From NCBI RefSeq assembly GCF_000512355.1, contig NZ_CP004006.1:2376501-2440500 (forward strand): 64,000 nt of DNA, given 5' to 3'. Positions 1 through 9,500 of this stretch are shown here, one piece after another. Numbering within the stretch: the first letter of the stretch is position 1; each line of letters begins with the position of its first letter. Origin of the DNA: Legionella oakridgensis ATCC 33761 = DSM 21215. GTDB lineage: Bacteria; Pseudomonadota; Gammaproteobacteria; Legionellales; Legionellaceae. The notes beneath the pieces are model-generated. The model saw nothing but the letters and a program-made list of their open reading frames with translations. It ran no database searches and had not been told where the DNA came from. The translations under genes and the position numbers were made by a program.

Positions 1-456
1 TCCAATAATGGGGGGAATAAAGGGCGATGAACCTGTTGCTATTACAAAATATTTTGCGTGAATAAAGTAATCATTTGCTTGCAGGACATTCGGTCCAATA
101 AATTTTCCAGATGCTTTAATTACTTGTACCCCTAACGATTCAAAGCGTTCTACCGAATCATGTTTGCCAATGGTTGCCACCACCGTACGTACATGCTCCA
201 TAACCTTAGAAAAATCCACTTCTAAAGCATCAGTCTGGATATCAACGTAATTAGTATGCTTGGTGTGATAAACCGATTTGGCCGCTGCCAATAAAGATTT
301 GGAAGGGATACATCCATAATTTAAACAATCACCACCCATTTTATCCGACTCTACTAATACGACCTTGGCACCAAGCTGTGCTGCACCAGAAGCAAGACTT
401 AACCCCCCGGACCCAGCACCCAAAATGGCAATATCACAATGGATCACTTGCTTCAT
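1..456 (-). CDS. FAD-dependent disulfide oxidoreductase, N-terminal part (dihydrolipoamide dehydrogenase/mercuric reductase family)
   Basis: About 152 N-terminal codons are visible; the gene runs off the left edge. Near the start is a dinucleotide-binding motif (ILGAGSGGLSLA, GxGxxG), followed by the redox-active pair in GGDCLNYGCIPSK (CxxxxC), which defines class I pyridine nucleotide-disulfide oxidoreductases. Such enzymes pass electrons from NAD(P)H through FAD to a disulfide or metal substrate. Lipoamide, mercuric ion or another substrate cannot be told apart without the C-terminus. The ATG (454-456) overlaps the stop of the upstream TVP38-type gene as ATGA, so the two are probably translated together; this pairing of a TVP38 protein with a mercuric-reductase-like enzyme is common in bacteria. 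Confidence 0.85.
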   Translation of the reverse strand, partial: MKQVIHCDIAILGAGSGGLSLASGAAQLGAKVVLVESDKMGGDCLNYGCIPSKSLLAAAKSVYHTKHTNYVDIQTDALEVDFSKVMEHVRTVVATIGKHDSVERFESLGVQVIKASGKFIGPNVLQANDYFIHAKYFVIATGSSPFIPPIIG

Positions 457-1085
457 GATTTATGCTCTTGCTTTTTAAATTGCTTATACAAAACTGGCAG
501 TAATAACAAAAATGCCAAAGCCATCATGGGCAGTAGGATTTTTGGATCATAGATAAGAGAAAAATCGGGTTTTTGATGCGTATCAATCAGATGGCCTATC
601 CCATCCCCCACCATGACGTATACAAGACTTCCAGGGAGAATGCCAAGACAGGTTGCTAACACAAAAGAGCGCTTAGATATCCCTAACAAGGCCGGAACAA
701 TATTAAGAATCCAAAATGGAAATAAGGGAATTAGACGCAAAAATAATAAATAAGAAAATGCATTTTCTTGGAATCCTTTTTCCATGACTTTAATCCATTG
801 ACTGGTTTTATTGGCAATCCACTCGCGCAGCGCTAAATCCACCGCTAAAAAAACAATCAATGCTCCGATGGTCGCACTAATGACAACTGCAAGTAAACCT
901 AGAACCGGACCAAACAAAAACCCGGCAGTCATCGTTAAAATGGTAGCACCAGGAACCGAAATAGCCACTAAAACAATATAAATAACCATGAAACTCAAAA
1001 AAACCTGCATAAAATTCTTTTCCATCCAGGCCAGCAGAATTTCACGATGCAATTTCAAATTTTCAAACGATAAATAACGATACAA
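453..1085 (-). CDS. TVP38/TMEM64 (VTT domain) membrane protein, N-terminus probably frameshifted
   Basis: Multi-pass membrane protein of the DedA/VTT group, recognised by the segment PGATILTMTAGFLFG and by LFLRLIPLFPFWILN further on; these proteins are thought to act as lipid scramblases or transporters in the inner membrane. The open frame can only begin at a TTG (1083-1085), just after where the family's first transmembrane helix should lie. A hydrophobic stretch (MILLGLFFIFACIVIYR) is encoded immediately upstream, in another frame, starting at an ATG near 1117, and a further in-frame-looking start (MVKQIKRWGLLVF) lies near 1158 in the third frame. The true N-terminus is therefore probably broken by one or two indels. 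Downstream it is coupled to the oxidoreductase. Confidence 0.8.
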   Translation of the reverse strand: MYRYLSFENLKLHREILLAWMEKNFMQVFLSFMVIYIVLVAISVPGATILTMTAGFLFGPVLGLLAVVISATIGALIVFLAVDLALREWIANKTSQWIKVMEKGFQENAFSYLLFLRLIPLFPFWILNIVPALLGISKRSFVLATCLGILPGSLVYVMVGDGIGHLIDTHQKPDFSLIYDPKILLPMMALAFLLLLPVLYKQFKKQEHKS

Positions 1086-1373
1086 GCGAAAATAAAAAAC
1101 AAACCAAGTAAAATCATTAAAAAACTAATAATCCCCAACGTTTGATTTGCTTAACCATGTTCCTATTATCCTGATTAGTAAATACACTGACTCATTGTCC
1201 AATCCACGCAGATCTTCCTATTCCCCATGTATTTATTTTTTCCAACATTTGATTGAATATGTCGTTAACAACCAACTTATGATAGAACGTTAACAGTCTC
1301 CTTAAAATAAGGAAATAATAGTACTTTTTCATTTAATTTTGATAGGTTGAGCTGCACAAATGGTTCTGTTTCT

Positions 1374-1413
1374 TGTCATCCCCACGAGACCTTGTTGCGT
1401 GGCGGAAATGACA
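1374..1413. repeat. REP-like palindromic repeat
   Basis: A short dispersed-repeat-like unit begins TGTCAT and ends ATGACA, with CCCCACG and CGTGG arms between. It lies alone between the divergent TVP38 and msrA genes. The TGTCATCC end resembles the ends of two other palindromes in this window (22263-22300/24115-24152 and 37739-37821). Part of the 469-bp gap 1086-1554, which otherwise holds only the msrA leader. Confidence 0.5.
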
Positions 1414-1445
1414 GACAACCGGTCAACATTCAATGGAAAAGGTAA

Positions 1446-1515
1446 TAGGTGCTGTAAATGCACCTAATAGCAAAATAAACGATAATCGTTAGAGCACATT
1501 AGGTGCTCTTGTTTT
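1446..1515 (+). promoter_or_regulatory. Attenuator-like leader of msrA-msrB
   Basis: Three pairings compete. Hairpin A pairs TAGGTGC (1446-1452) with GCACCTA (1460-1466). Hairpin B pairs AGAGCAC (1491-1497) with GTGCTCT (1503-1509) and is followed by TGTTTTT, a rho-independent terminator shape. A third helix pairs GCACCTAAT (1460-1468) with ATTAGGTGC (1498-1506) and would disrupt both A and B. No plus-strand gene lies upstream in the window, so the terminator has no obvious gene to end; it sits 45 bases before msrA. A small palindrome AACGAT-A-ATCGTT (1478-1490) lies between. Regulatory function is inferred. Confidence 0.45.
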
Positions 1516-1554
1516 TCTGCTATATTCAAACCTTAAAGAACGCAAGGAATAGCA

Positions 1555-2184
1555 ATGAATACTCTATCTGGCCTACTATTACTAAGACACCATGTTTCCC
1601 TCCAATTGTGCAAACTGTGTTTCAGCATGATGGCATTATTATTTGCATCGACCAGCGTCGCCAAACCGGAGATAGCCATCTTTGCTGGGGGGTGTTTCTG
1701 GTGCGTAGAAGCTGATTTTGACAAGCTAAAAGGTGTCATTTCCACAACGTCAGGCTTTGACGGGGGACAGATTAAAAACCCAACGTATGAACAAGTGTCT
1801 GCCGGTGGGACCAATTATGTGGAATCCGTTCTGGTTGCTTTTGATCCTGAGCAAGTCAGTTATGCCACTCTGGTTGAGTATTATTTTCACCACATTGACC
1901 CCACCGTAAAAGATAAACAGTTTTGTGATGAAGGACGCCAATATCGCTCGGTGATTTTCTTTCTCAATCCTGAGCAAAAGCAAGTTGCTTCTTCCATTTT
2001 GGAAAAAATAAAGAAAAAATTCCCAATCGTATATACAGAAATCATACCTTCAACTCATTTCTATCCTGCTGAAACTTATCATCAAGATTATTATCGCAAA
2101 AATCCGCTAAGATATAAGTATTACCGTTATCGATGCGGTCGAGATGCTCGTATTCACGAGGTGTGGGAACATGAACAATCATAG
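1555..2184 (+). CDS. msrA: Secreted peptide methionine-(S)-S-oxide reductase MsrA
   Basis: Reduces the S epimer of methionine sulfoxide in oxidised proteins. The catalytic motif GGCFWC is at about residues 45-50, and the family segments [21 protein letters not shown] and YHQDYY follow. The N-terminus is hydrophobic and ends in a probable signal peptidase site (TSVA before KPE), so the enzyme should work in the periplasm. The start at ATG 1555 has AAGGAA eight bases upstream; an internal ATG-ATG near 1627 is a possible alternative with a shorter signal peptide. It overlaps msrB by 14 bases and follows an attenuator-like leader. Confidence 0.93.
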   Translation: MNTLSGLLLLRHHVSLQLCKLCFSMMALLFASTSVAKPEIAIFAGGCFWCVEADFDKLKGVISTTSGFDGGQIKNPTYEQVSAGGTNYVESVLVAFDPEQVSYATLVEYYFHHIDPTVKDKQFCDEGRQYRSVIFFLNPEQKQVASSILEKIKKKFPIVYTEIIPSTHFYPAETYHQDYYRKNPLRYKYYRYRCGRDARIHEVWEHEQS

Positions 2185-2686
2185 CATTATCTTTTTGACA
2201 CTACTCATTCTTTCCTGGTCAGCACAGGCAGTACCGGTGTTTGATAAAACAAAGCGCTTGCAGGAGTTAACGCCGTTGCAATATGAGGTAACACAAAAAA
2301 ATGCAACCGAGAAAGCCTTTGATAATCCTTACTGGAATAATAAACAACCAGGTATTTACGTAGACATTGTCTCAGGAGAGCCTTTATTTAGTACAACGGA
2401 CCAATATTCTTCTGGTACAGGTTGGCCAAGTTTTACCAAACCCCTTGACGAGCAATATATAACGCGGCATAAGGAAAGATATTTATTGTTTCTGACACAC
2501 ACCGAAATCCGCTCAAAGTATGCCGACTCTCATTTAGGGCATGTCTTTAAAGATGGACCTCAACCAATGGGCTTGCGCTATTGTATTAATTCGGCAGCCC
2601 TGGAATTTATACCCAAAGAGCAAATGGCTGCTCGTGGTTATGGTGCCTATTTGTATTTATTCGAAAAAAGGACTGATCATGTTTGA
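2171..2686 (+). CDS. msrB: Secreted peptide methionine-(R)-S-oxide reductase MsrB, zinc-free form
   Basis: Reduces the R epimer of methionine sulfoxide, complementing MsrA. The start chosen is ATG 2171, which gives a clean signal peptide ([20 protein letters not shown]). Visible family motifs are [17 protein letters not shown] and RYCINSAAL, where the Cys is the catalytic residue. The first zinc-binding CxxC pair of typical MsrB proteins is replaced by VDIVSG, and the second is not apparent, so this should be a zinc-free variant. It overlaps msrA, so both repair enzymes are co-translated and exported, as in periplasmic or secreted MsrAB systems of pathogens. Confidence 0.93.
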   Translation: MNNHSIIFLTLLILSWSAQAVPVFDKTKRLQELTPLQYEVTQKNATEKAFDNPYWNNKQPGIYVDIVSGEPLFSTTDQYSSGTGWPSFTKPLDEQYITRHKERYLLFLTHTEIRSKYADSHLGHVFKDGPQPMGLRYCINSAALEFIPKEQMAARGYGAYLYLFEKRTDHV

Positions 2687-3063
2687 AAAAAAACTTTCTT
2701 GACAATCCCTCTTGCAATACTTGGGTTTTCCTATTTTTTATCAGCAGGAAATCTTTATGCAAACTCTAAATCTTCGCATCGGATTCCCCAATTTGCAAAT
2801 AACGAGGTAACCGTTTGGAAAACTGTTATTTATCCTGCCTCCAAACAACGTTTACCAATGCATCGTCATGAACACGATCGTGTTCTCATTGCATTCACGA
2901 ATGGCTTATTAAAAATCACAAATAATCAAGGAAAAACTCATTATTTAAAGTTAAAAAAGATAACGCCTATTATTTGAAAAAAGATCCTGCAAATGAATTA
3001 CATATCGATGAGAATATGACCAATCATCCCATTAAAGTCATGGTCGTCGAATTAAATCATTAA
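2680..3063 (+). CDS. Small secreted cupin-fold protein (two frameshifts)
   Basis: Reads as one roughly 128-residue protein if two single-base shifts are corrected. An ATG (2680) overlapping the msrB stop starts MFEKK and meets a stop unless a ninth A is restored in the A8 run 2686-2693; the next frame continues [21 protein letters not shown], a signal peptide, then [22 protein letters not shown]. The latter contains the HxHxxxR pattern of metal-binding cupins. A second shift near the A6 run 2953-2958 joins to [14 protein letters not shown] and MVVELNH, ending at 3063. It is third in the msrA-msrB operon; substrate unknown. Confidence 0.6.
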
Positions 3064-3161
3064 GCATTGGCCTGAACATTCGTGTTTTTTGATAGCCTAG
3101 CTGAGGGAATATGTTATTATTCTGAATTCACAGGTTTCTCAATATCCAGCTCAATGGTGAT

Positions 3162-3668
3162 ATGAATATTGTAAAAAACATTATTGGCATTATAACAAAC
3201 CCTAATGTCTATCTTGCTGCAGTTGCTGGAGTCATTCCTGGCGCGCTCACCGGGGGAGTCATTGGCGCATTATCTAGCGGCTATATCAGCAATAGGTTTG
3301 GACTATGTGCAGAATGCACCGACTACCTATTGGGCTTTCATGCAAACCTATTCATCGCAAGCCTGATAGGCTTTATTATAGGAGTTATTTTGGGTGGCGC
3401 TGTTACCGCCGGATTCACTATTTATAAAATCCATAAAGACACCATACAGCAATTAAAAACAATTTCGCATGACAATATAACCGACATCTTATTTGCAGCT
3501 TTTAGTATGAGCATCAAGATATCACTTGGGATGGGCGCAGGTGCCCTTGTTGGCAGCTTGCTATCGCCAGGTATTGGAACAGCCCTAGGTGCCACTGCAG
3601 GCACCCTGTCCCTGCTGCTTGTCCTTTTTATTTCAACCAATAAAATTTGTTTGCCACAACAGAACTGA
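3162..3668 (+). CDS. Glycine-rich membrane protein, unknown function
   Basis: 168 residues with about four hydrophobic segments rich in small residues (GVIPGALTGGVIGALSSGY, GFIIGVILGGAVTAGFTIY, MGAGALVGSLLSPGIG), a glycine-zipper pattern. A CAEC motif lies in the first loop (about residue 51). No family is recognised. Glycine-zipper proteins can sit in the inner membrane or insert into host membranes, but nothing here decides this. It converges on the gene at 3669 with the stops adjacent. The start ATG 3162 has a weak GGTG upstream. Confidence 0.6.
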   Translation: MNIVKNIIGIITNPNVYLAAVAGVIPGALTGGVIGALSSGYISNRFGLCAECTDYLLGFHANLFIASLIGFIIGVILGGAVTAGFTIYKIHKDTIQQLKTISHDNITDILFAAFSMSIKISLGMGAGALVGSLLSPGIGTALGATAGTLSLLLVLFISTNKICLPQQN

Positions 3669-4420
3669 TTAAAGCAACGCCATGCTTGCCTCTCTCATAT
3701 TGGCAAATCGTCGCCTTGTTTTAAGAAAATGTTTAAATTTTTTGATGTATAAGTACACAGAATTACAGGTGATATCAACAATGATATAAATGCCTGCAAT
3801 GCCGGAAGGCGTCACAGACGTTGGCGGATAGTTGGGATGATTACCTAAAGCAAAGTAATAAGACCATGTCGATAACGTTGTCCCTAACAGCTCTATGTAA
3901 TACGTTACAACAAACATAATCAAATAAAATAAAGGTTTTTTTCTATAAGACATGATGATAAGAAAAAACCATAACACAGAAAACCAGCCACATCTTTTAA
4001 AAACAATAGCGACATCACGCATATGATAAAAGCAAAGCGATGCAACGATTTCTCGATGGCGCGGTGGTAGTGCCATATCAGTGGCTGCCGAGAAATTTGA
4101 AATACGGTGGCATAAATAACAGCATGACCTAACGGTATATATAGTGGGATATTGCCTAAATGATATTCATAAGCCGTTAAAACTTTTGACCCCATTATCT
4201 CGGCACACAAGCTAATAATCGTCATCAATAATACCAGCCAATGCAGTCGACGTTTGGCGGTAAGAAAAACCCAACTGTAAGAAAAAGCCATAATGGCATT
4301 GGCTATGTCTTGTCCATGCAGAAAATACGTACCCACCCAAGGACAATCTATAAACGCAAAAAAAGGTGCCCCTAGCAATACAGAAACAATTTGTAGTTGA
4401 ATTAATATATTATTGTTCAT
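3669..4420 (-). CDS. Polytopic membrane protein, unknown function (frameshifted)
   Basis: Two overlapping minus-strand frames (3920-4420 and 3669-4076) form one protein of about 250 residues if a base is restored in the A6/T6 run 3963-3968: the first frame reads up to FLCYGFF and the second continues LIIMSYRKKPLFYLIMFV. Seven or so hydrophobic segments are visible, with conserved-looking polar residues inside (AEIMGSKV, YYIELLGT, STWSYYF). The layout resembles small bacterial carotenoid-cyclase-like or sensor membrane proteins but I do not assign a family. The gene converges with 3162-3668. Confidence 0.55.
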
Positions 4421-4446
4421 TTTATAGAGGCAAGCAGCTCTTCTTT

Positions 4447-5450
4447 CTAAAATCCGCTTAGCACTATTTTTCCTCGTGCCAAACCACTCTCAATTAATGC
4501 ATGCGCTTTTTTTAAATTGACTGCATTAATAAGGCCCATGCATTCTGCCATGGTGGTTTTGATTTTACCTTCATCAACCAGTTTTGCAATTTGCTCTAAT
4601 ATTTCATGTTGTCTCATCATATCTGGAGTTTTAAACATAGAACGGGTATACATCATTTCCCAATGAATGGAGAGACTCTTTGGTTTAAATAATTTAATAT
4701 CCAAATGTTGCGGATCATCAATGAGCGCAAACTTACCTTGGGGTTTTAACACATCCACCAGTGCTTTTGCATGTTCGTCTGTATGAGTTAAGCTAATCAC
4801 ATAATCCACTTCTGGACATTTTAAAGCTTGTAGTTGAGATTTCATGTCTTTGCCATGGTCAATCACATGATGTGCACCATGATTAAGAATCCACTGGATT
4901 GAATCTGGCCGTGAAGCCGTGCCGATGATGGTGAGGTTAGTGAGTTGTCTTGCCAGTTGAACTAAAATAGACCCTACCCCCCAGCAGCCCCAGTAATTAA
5001 TAGGGTACTTTGCTCTGTTGGAGAGCATTGTAATCGGTCAAATAAAAGCTCCCAAGAAGTTAAGCTGGTTAAAGGGAGAGCAGCAGCTTCTTGAAAATCA
5101 AGTGAGGCTGGCTTTTTAGCAACGATTCTTTCATCAACCAAATGAAATTCACTGTTGCACCCGGGCCTTGTGATGTCGCCAGCGTACCACACTTCATCCC
5201 CTGGCTTAAATAAACTTACTTGTGGTCCGACTTTTATAACAATGCCGGCAGCATCCCACCCTAAAATCCTGGGCTGGTCTTTCTCGGGCTGAGCATTTCG
5301 CCTTACTTTGGTATCCACTGGGTTAACAGCAATGGCTTTAACTGCAACCAGAATGTCATGACCAGATACGTCTGGCGTAGGTAATATCAAGTCAATCAGG
5401 GCTTGATCATTATCGGCAGGAAGGGATTGGTAATAACCTATTGCTTTCAT
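4447..5450 (-). CDS. Zinc-type alcohol dehydrogenase-like / quinone oxidoreductase (frameshifted)
   Basis: Medium-chain dehydrogenase/reductase. The N-terminal part (4974-5450) has NPVDTKVR, ILGWDAAGIV and KPGDEVWYAG; the C-terminal part (4447-5028) has the NADPH-binding region GVGSILVQLARQL, ATDs such as HHVIDHGKDM and a final ARGKIVLSGF. The frames join exactly at the Rossmann glycines (TGAAGG / GVGS) if one base is added to the C6 run 4977-4982, giving a normal length of about 335 residues. No structural zinc cysteines are seen, which fits the quinone oxidoreductase branch. Substrate unknown. It lies downstream of the PKS operon on the same strand, 64 bases away, but is probably independent. 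Confidence 0.85.
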
Positions 5451-5513
5451 TATAATTTTTATTTAAAAATCACTGAGATTTTCATTATAAGATCAGACGA
5501 TGACGAAAACAAC

Positions 5514-6560
5514 TTACTCCTCTATTAACTCAGCCATGGATTGCTCGTCATTATCTATAAATTTTGCAATAATTTTATTAATATCCCGGGCTATTTGATC
5601 TCGACAGACTTGCGTTAATGGTCCATTAATGGAAATTAGATAATCACCTTTCTGATTCCTTGAAAATAAAATCCATAGTGAACGATTACCTATGGGGCGA
5701 TCTTCACTGCCAAAATGGTTAGGATACTGATAAGTAAGATTGCAAAAACTCATATTTTCGGCTGTTTTACTAAAAAAAGTAGGTGTAATGTTAATAAGCA
5801 CTCGCAGTCTTTCTGGTTTTTGCGGCGCAATTTTTAAATTAAATAGCTTATGCAAACGCTGTTTGATTAGCGTATTATTGCCAATAGCTTCCGCCCAACT
5901 TAAATACTTTAGATAATAATCAATGACTAATGCATGGAGCTTACTCTTTTTAAATGGTTTCGTCAGAAAAAGTTTGTTCCATACGTAAAACAAATAATGG
6001 CGAATGGCTAATCCAGCGCCTTTGAATTCACTATTTTTGATGACATGAGAGCATGGTTGATAAGGCGCCGTTTTTAATTGTTGCTTTTCAATCCGTTTTA
6101 TAAAATCAATCCATGATTCATGTTCATTTAAACTGAGATTTATTCGTTTATATTCTGAGAACACCCCTACAACCGCATTATATTGACTGCCTTCTCTACC
6201 GCTATGAATCAGAATAATTGGCATTTTCTTTTGACGACTCAGTTTGTAAAAAGCCAGATGACAAACAGCAAGCAATCCTGTGCTGATATTAGTATTGTTT
6301 GCTCTATGCCATTCTATAAATTGCTGCACCCGTTGGGAATCAATAGCGTAATGGAATAAATAATGAAGTTCGTCGCTCGCATTTACCGTATTATAATGTT
6401 CACGTCCAAGGTACAACATCTTAAAACCTTTATTATACTCGCGCCAAAAATTAATTTTATCCTCCAGATTTTTTGCGTAGAGATCATTATTTTTCTTAAC
6501 AAAATTGAGAAAGGTTTCTCGTTCTGGTTCTGCAATCAGCTTTTTTCCAAGCATTAGCAT
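5514..6560 (-). CDS. C-terminal half of the PKS condensation domain (split off by a frameshift)
   Basis: 348 residues without a credible start of their own. The giant PKS stops at 6554 just after the HxxxDG motif of a condensation domain, and this frame supplies the rest of that domain. Restoring one base in the T6 run 6569-6574 fuses them (NQF then TYEMLMLGKKL). The pieces together make a complete condensation domain of roughly 450 residues. Condensation domains join acyl or aminoacyl thioesters to an amine or alcohol; at the end of a PKS they may release the product as an amide or ester. The usual late DFGWG-type motif is not clearly seen. Confidence 0.75.
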   Translation of the reverse strand: MLMLGKKLIAEPERETFLNFVKKNNDLYAKNLEDKINFWREYNKGFKMLYLGREHYNTVNASDELHYLFHYAIDSQRVQQFIEWHRANNTNISTGLLAVCHLAFYKLSRQKKMPIILIHSGREGSQYNAVVGVFSEYKRINLSLNEHESWIDFIKRIEKQQLKTAPYQPCSHVIKNSEFKGAGLAIRHYLFYVWNKLFLTKPFKKSKLHALVIDYYLKYLSWAEAIGNNTLIKQRLHKLFNLKIAPQKPERLRVLINITPTFFSKTAENMSFCNLTYQYPNHFGSEDRPIGNRSLWILFSRNQKGDYLISINGPLTQVCRDQIARDINKIIAKFIDNDEQSMAELIEE

Positions 6561-9500
6561 TTCATAGGTTTTTTAAATTGATTGAACACAAGATCGCACG
6601 AGGGCCCATCCACAATGATATGCGGTATCATCATGTGTAATTCATGTAAATCACTATTGATTTTATAAAGGTATACTCTAATCAACGGACCTTTTGTTAA
6701 AGGAATAAGGCGCAGCATATTGTTATAAAATTCTTGCTGCAACACCCTGTCGTCATGGTTTAAAGACATATCATTATAAATTAATTCAAATTGTCCTTGC
6801 TTCTTTAATACTTGCACAGGCACTTCTTTGTTAAACTGCAACCAAAAAACACTATTTTGCCCAATAACAAATTCAAAAGCTTGACGAACATATTCTTTAT
6901 TCAGTTTGCCATTTATCTGCAACTGTGTACCAATGTTATAAGCATAATCGAGTTTATTGAGCACCCAAAATGTGTATTGAAAATCACACAAGGCAATTTC
7001 TTCTTGAATGCAGTTTTCTTCCAGTTTATCTGGATTCTTATCAAGAACATGGTGTAATTCATCGGCAATATTTTTAGCGATTTTGCCAATGCTTGGTTCA
7101 TTAATAAAATACTCTATGGATAAAGTAAGCGCTGGACATTGTAATTTGTCATGGATCCGATTTCTGATTTCTATCGCCATCAATGAATCCAGTCCTAATG
7201 AAAATAATCCATCGTCTACATTGATTTGATTGGCATCATCGAGTGCTAACACTTCTGCCGTAATTTCCCGTAAAGCCTGGCTCAACCTGGGAATATATGC
7301 TTCCGTCGGCTGTTGGCGAAGTGCGTTTAAAAAGTGCTGATTGGTGGCTGGCCGATTTTTAATAAGTTCTGAAAACCATGGCTGCTTTGGTGAGTATTTA
7401 CAATAAAGTTCCCAGTTTACCGGGCACACAGCAATCTGAGGCAATTGACTTCTCAATAAAACATCAAGAAGTTCAATACCCTCTTTATCCAATAAGGTAA
7501 AACCATGGTGCTCTAAAGCCTGAGTCAGATGAGCCGTCATTCCCATCGCTTGAAAAGGCCCCCAGTTAATTGCAATGGCTGGTAAGCCTTGCTGTCGTCG
7601 CAAATGAGCTAATCCATCTAGAAATCCATTGGCAGCGACGTAATTGGCTTGTCCTCTGGCACCCAATATAGAGGCTGAGGATGAAAATAAAACAAACATA
7701 TCCAATGGGATCATTTGGGTTAATTGATGCAAAATAAGGGCGCTATCCATTTTCGCACTTAAGACCGTTTGTATTGCTTCATCGCTTAAATTAATAAGCA
7801 AACCATCCTGGACAACTCCTGCAAGATGAAACACACCTTGCAGAGGTTTAGAACCTTGTTCAATATCCGCAATGATCTTTTCCATTTGCTGATAATTACT
7901 GGCATCCGCTTGGTAATGTTTAATAAACACTTGTTCTTTTCTTGCTGTTTCAAGCAAATTTTTTATATCGCCGCCCCCCGAGCGGCTTATAAGAGCAATA
8001 TGTTTAGCACCTCGTTGCATGAGGTAGGTAATTAATACCTTGGCTATCCCGCCAGTACCACCGGTAATCAAATAACTTGCATCACTCTTAAACAGTATTT
8101 CCTGTTGTCCAACATTGGCAGGGAGCGGAGTTTTCCTTAATCTGGGTATATAAATTGAATCTCTAACAGCAAATTGGTTCTCAGAATAATTGGCGGTAAA
8201 CAAGTACTTTAATATCTCAGATAAAGTATTCTTTACGCCCAAATCAACGGTATAATTATGGGGAAATTCAAACTCATTACTAAAACTTTTCCAAAACGCG
8301 CTGGCCATTGTATGATACGGATTGACTTTATCTTTATCATTCACTGCATAAGCCTGTTCAGTCACCAAAATAAAGCAATTGGGTTTGGATTTAAACAAGG
8401 TTTGGCAACAATGAAATAATTCATTGAATTGTGTTTGCTCATACAGAAAAACGATATTTTTATCCTCAACGTTCTTCACCTCATCAAGATTAGAGACGCA
8501 TTGATAAGGAAGGCCGGCTAATACAGTTTTCGCTTTCTCTGGATCTTTAGCGATAACCAATAATTCTGGTACAAATGCTTGCGCTGAAGTATTTAGCTTA
8601 AAAGGATCCCATTGGATCTGATACAGTTGTTGTAATAGAGGTTCATAAGAAATGCACTGATTGCGAGTGATTGGCCGTAGTTTAAGTTGTTCAATATCCC
8701 CTATCAGCAGGCCTGAATCATCGTAGAATTTAATATCAAAGCAACGTTCATTCTCACTCTCTGAACTTTGTTGGCTTACATACACCCATACATGTCGTGG
8801 GATTTCCTGAAAGGTGGTCATCTGTTTAAACGCATAGGGCATATACGTTTTATAGTCAGAATCATTCATCCCCAACAGTAAGAGGCTTTGCATAACGCCT
8901 TCCAAGGCAAGCGGGTGGCAATAATAGCCGTCTCCATGATCGCGCTTCACCCTCACTTTAGAGAGTATGCTGTCTCTTTTAATATAGGCTTCTTGCAAAA
9001 CCTGAAATTCCTCGCTGTAACATAAAGAGTGTTTTTTAAAATAGTCATACAGTTGTGATGACTCCATCCGTTCCCTAAAGGAGGATTTTAATTCATCTAT
9101 ATTCAACGAATTAAGACTCGATGATAATGGTGAGCCTATTTCCATATCAGACAGTAAGTACCAATGCTCCGCTTGTCTTGCAAAGACATTAATTTTGTAT
9201 TTTTCCAAACCAATTGGTTTGACCTGTAACTGAAGCTCTTGGACTTGTTTGGGATAGAATGGACGTTTAATATGAAATGGTTCAATCCGGATAGTATTTT
9301 GTTTCAATACAAGCTTAGCCGCTGCCAAACCAGACTCGACATAGACAGAGACAGGCAAAACCATCTTATCAAATACACAAGATTGCTTGATATAAGTTAA
9401 AACCTCCAAATCCAGTGTTTGATTAAATAAATATTCATGATTGGGTAATGACAGCATTTGTCCTAGCAGAGGGTGCACTACATTCATACATGCGGCATTA

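Noticed and set aside
1503-1715. Plus-strand frame overlapping msrA
   Set aside because: It runs through the msrA signal region in another frame; msrA has the motifs and ribosome site.
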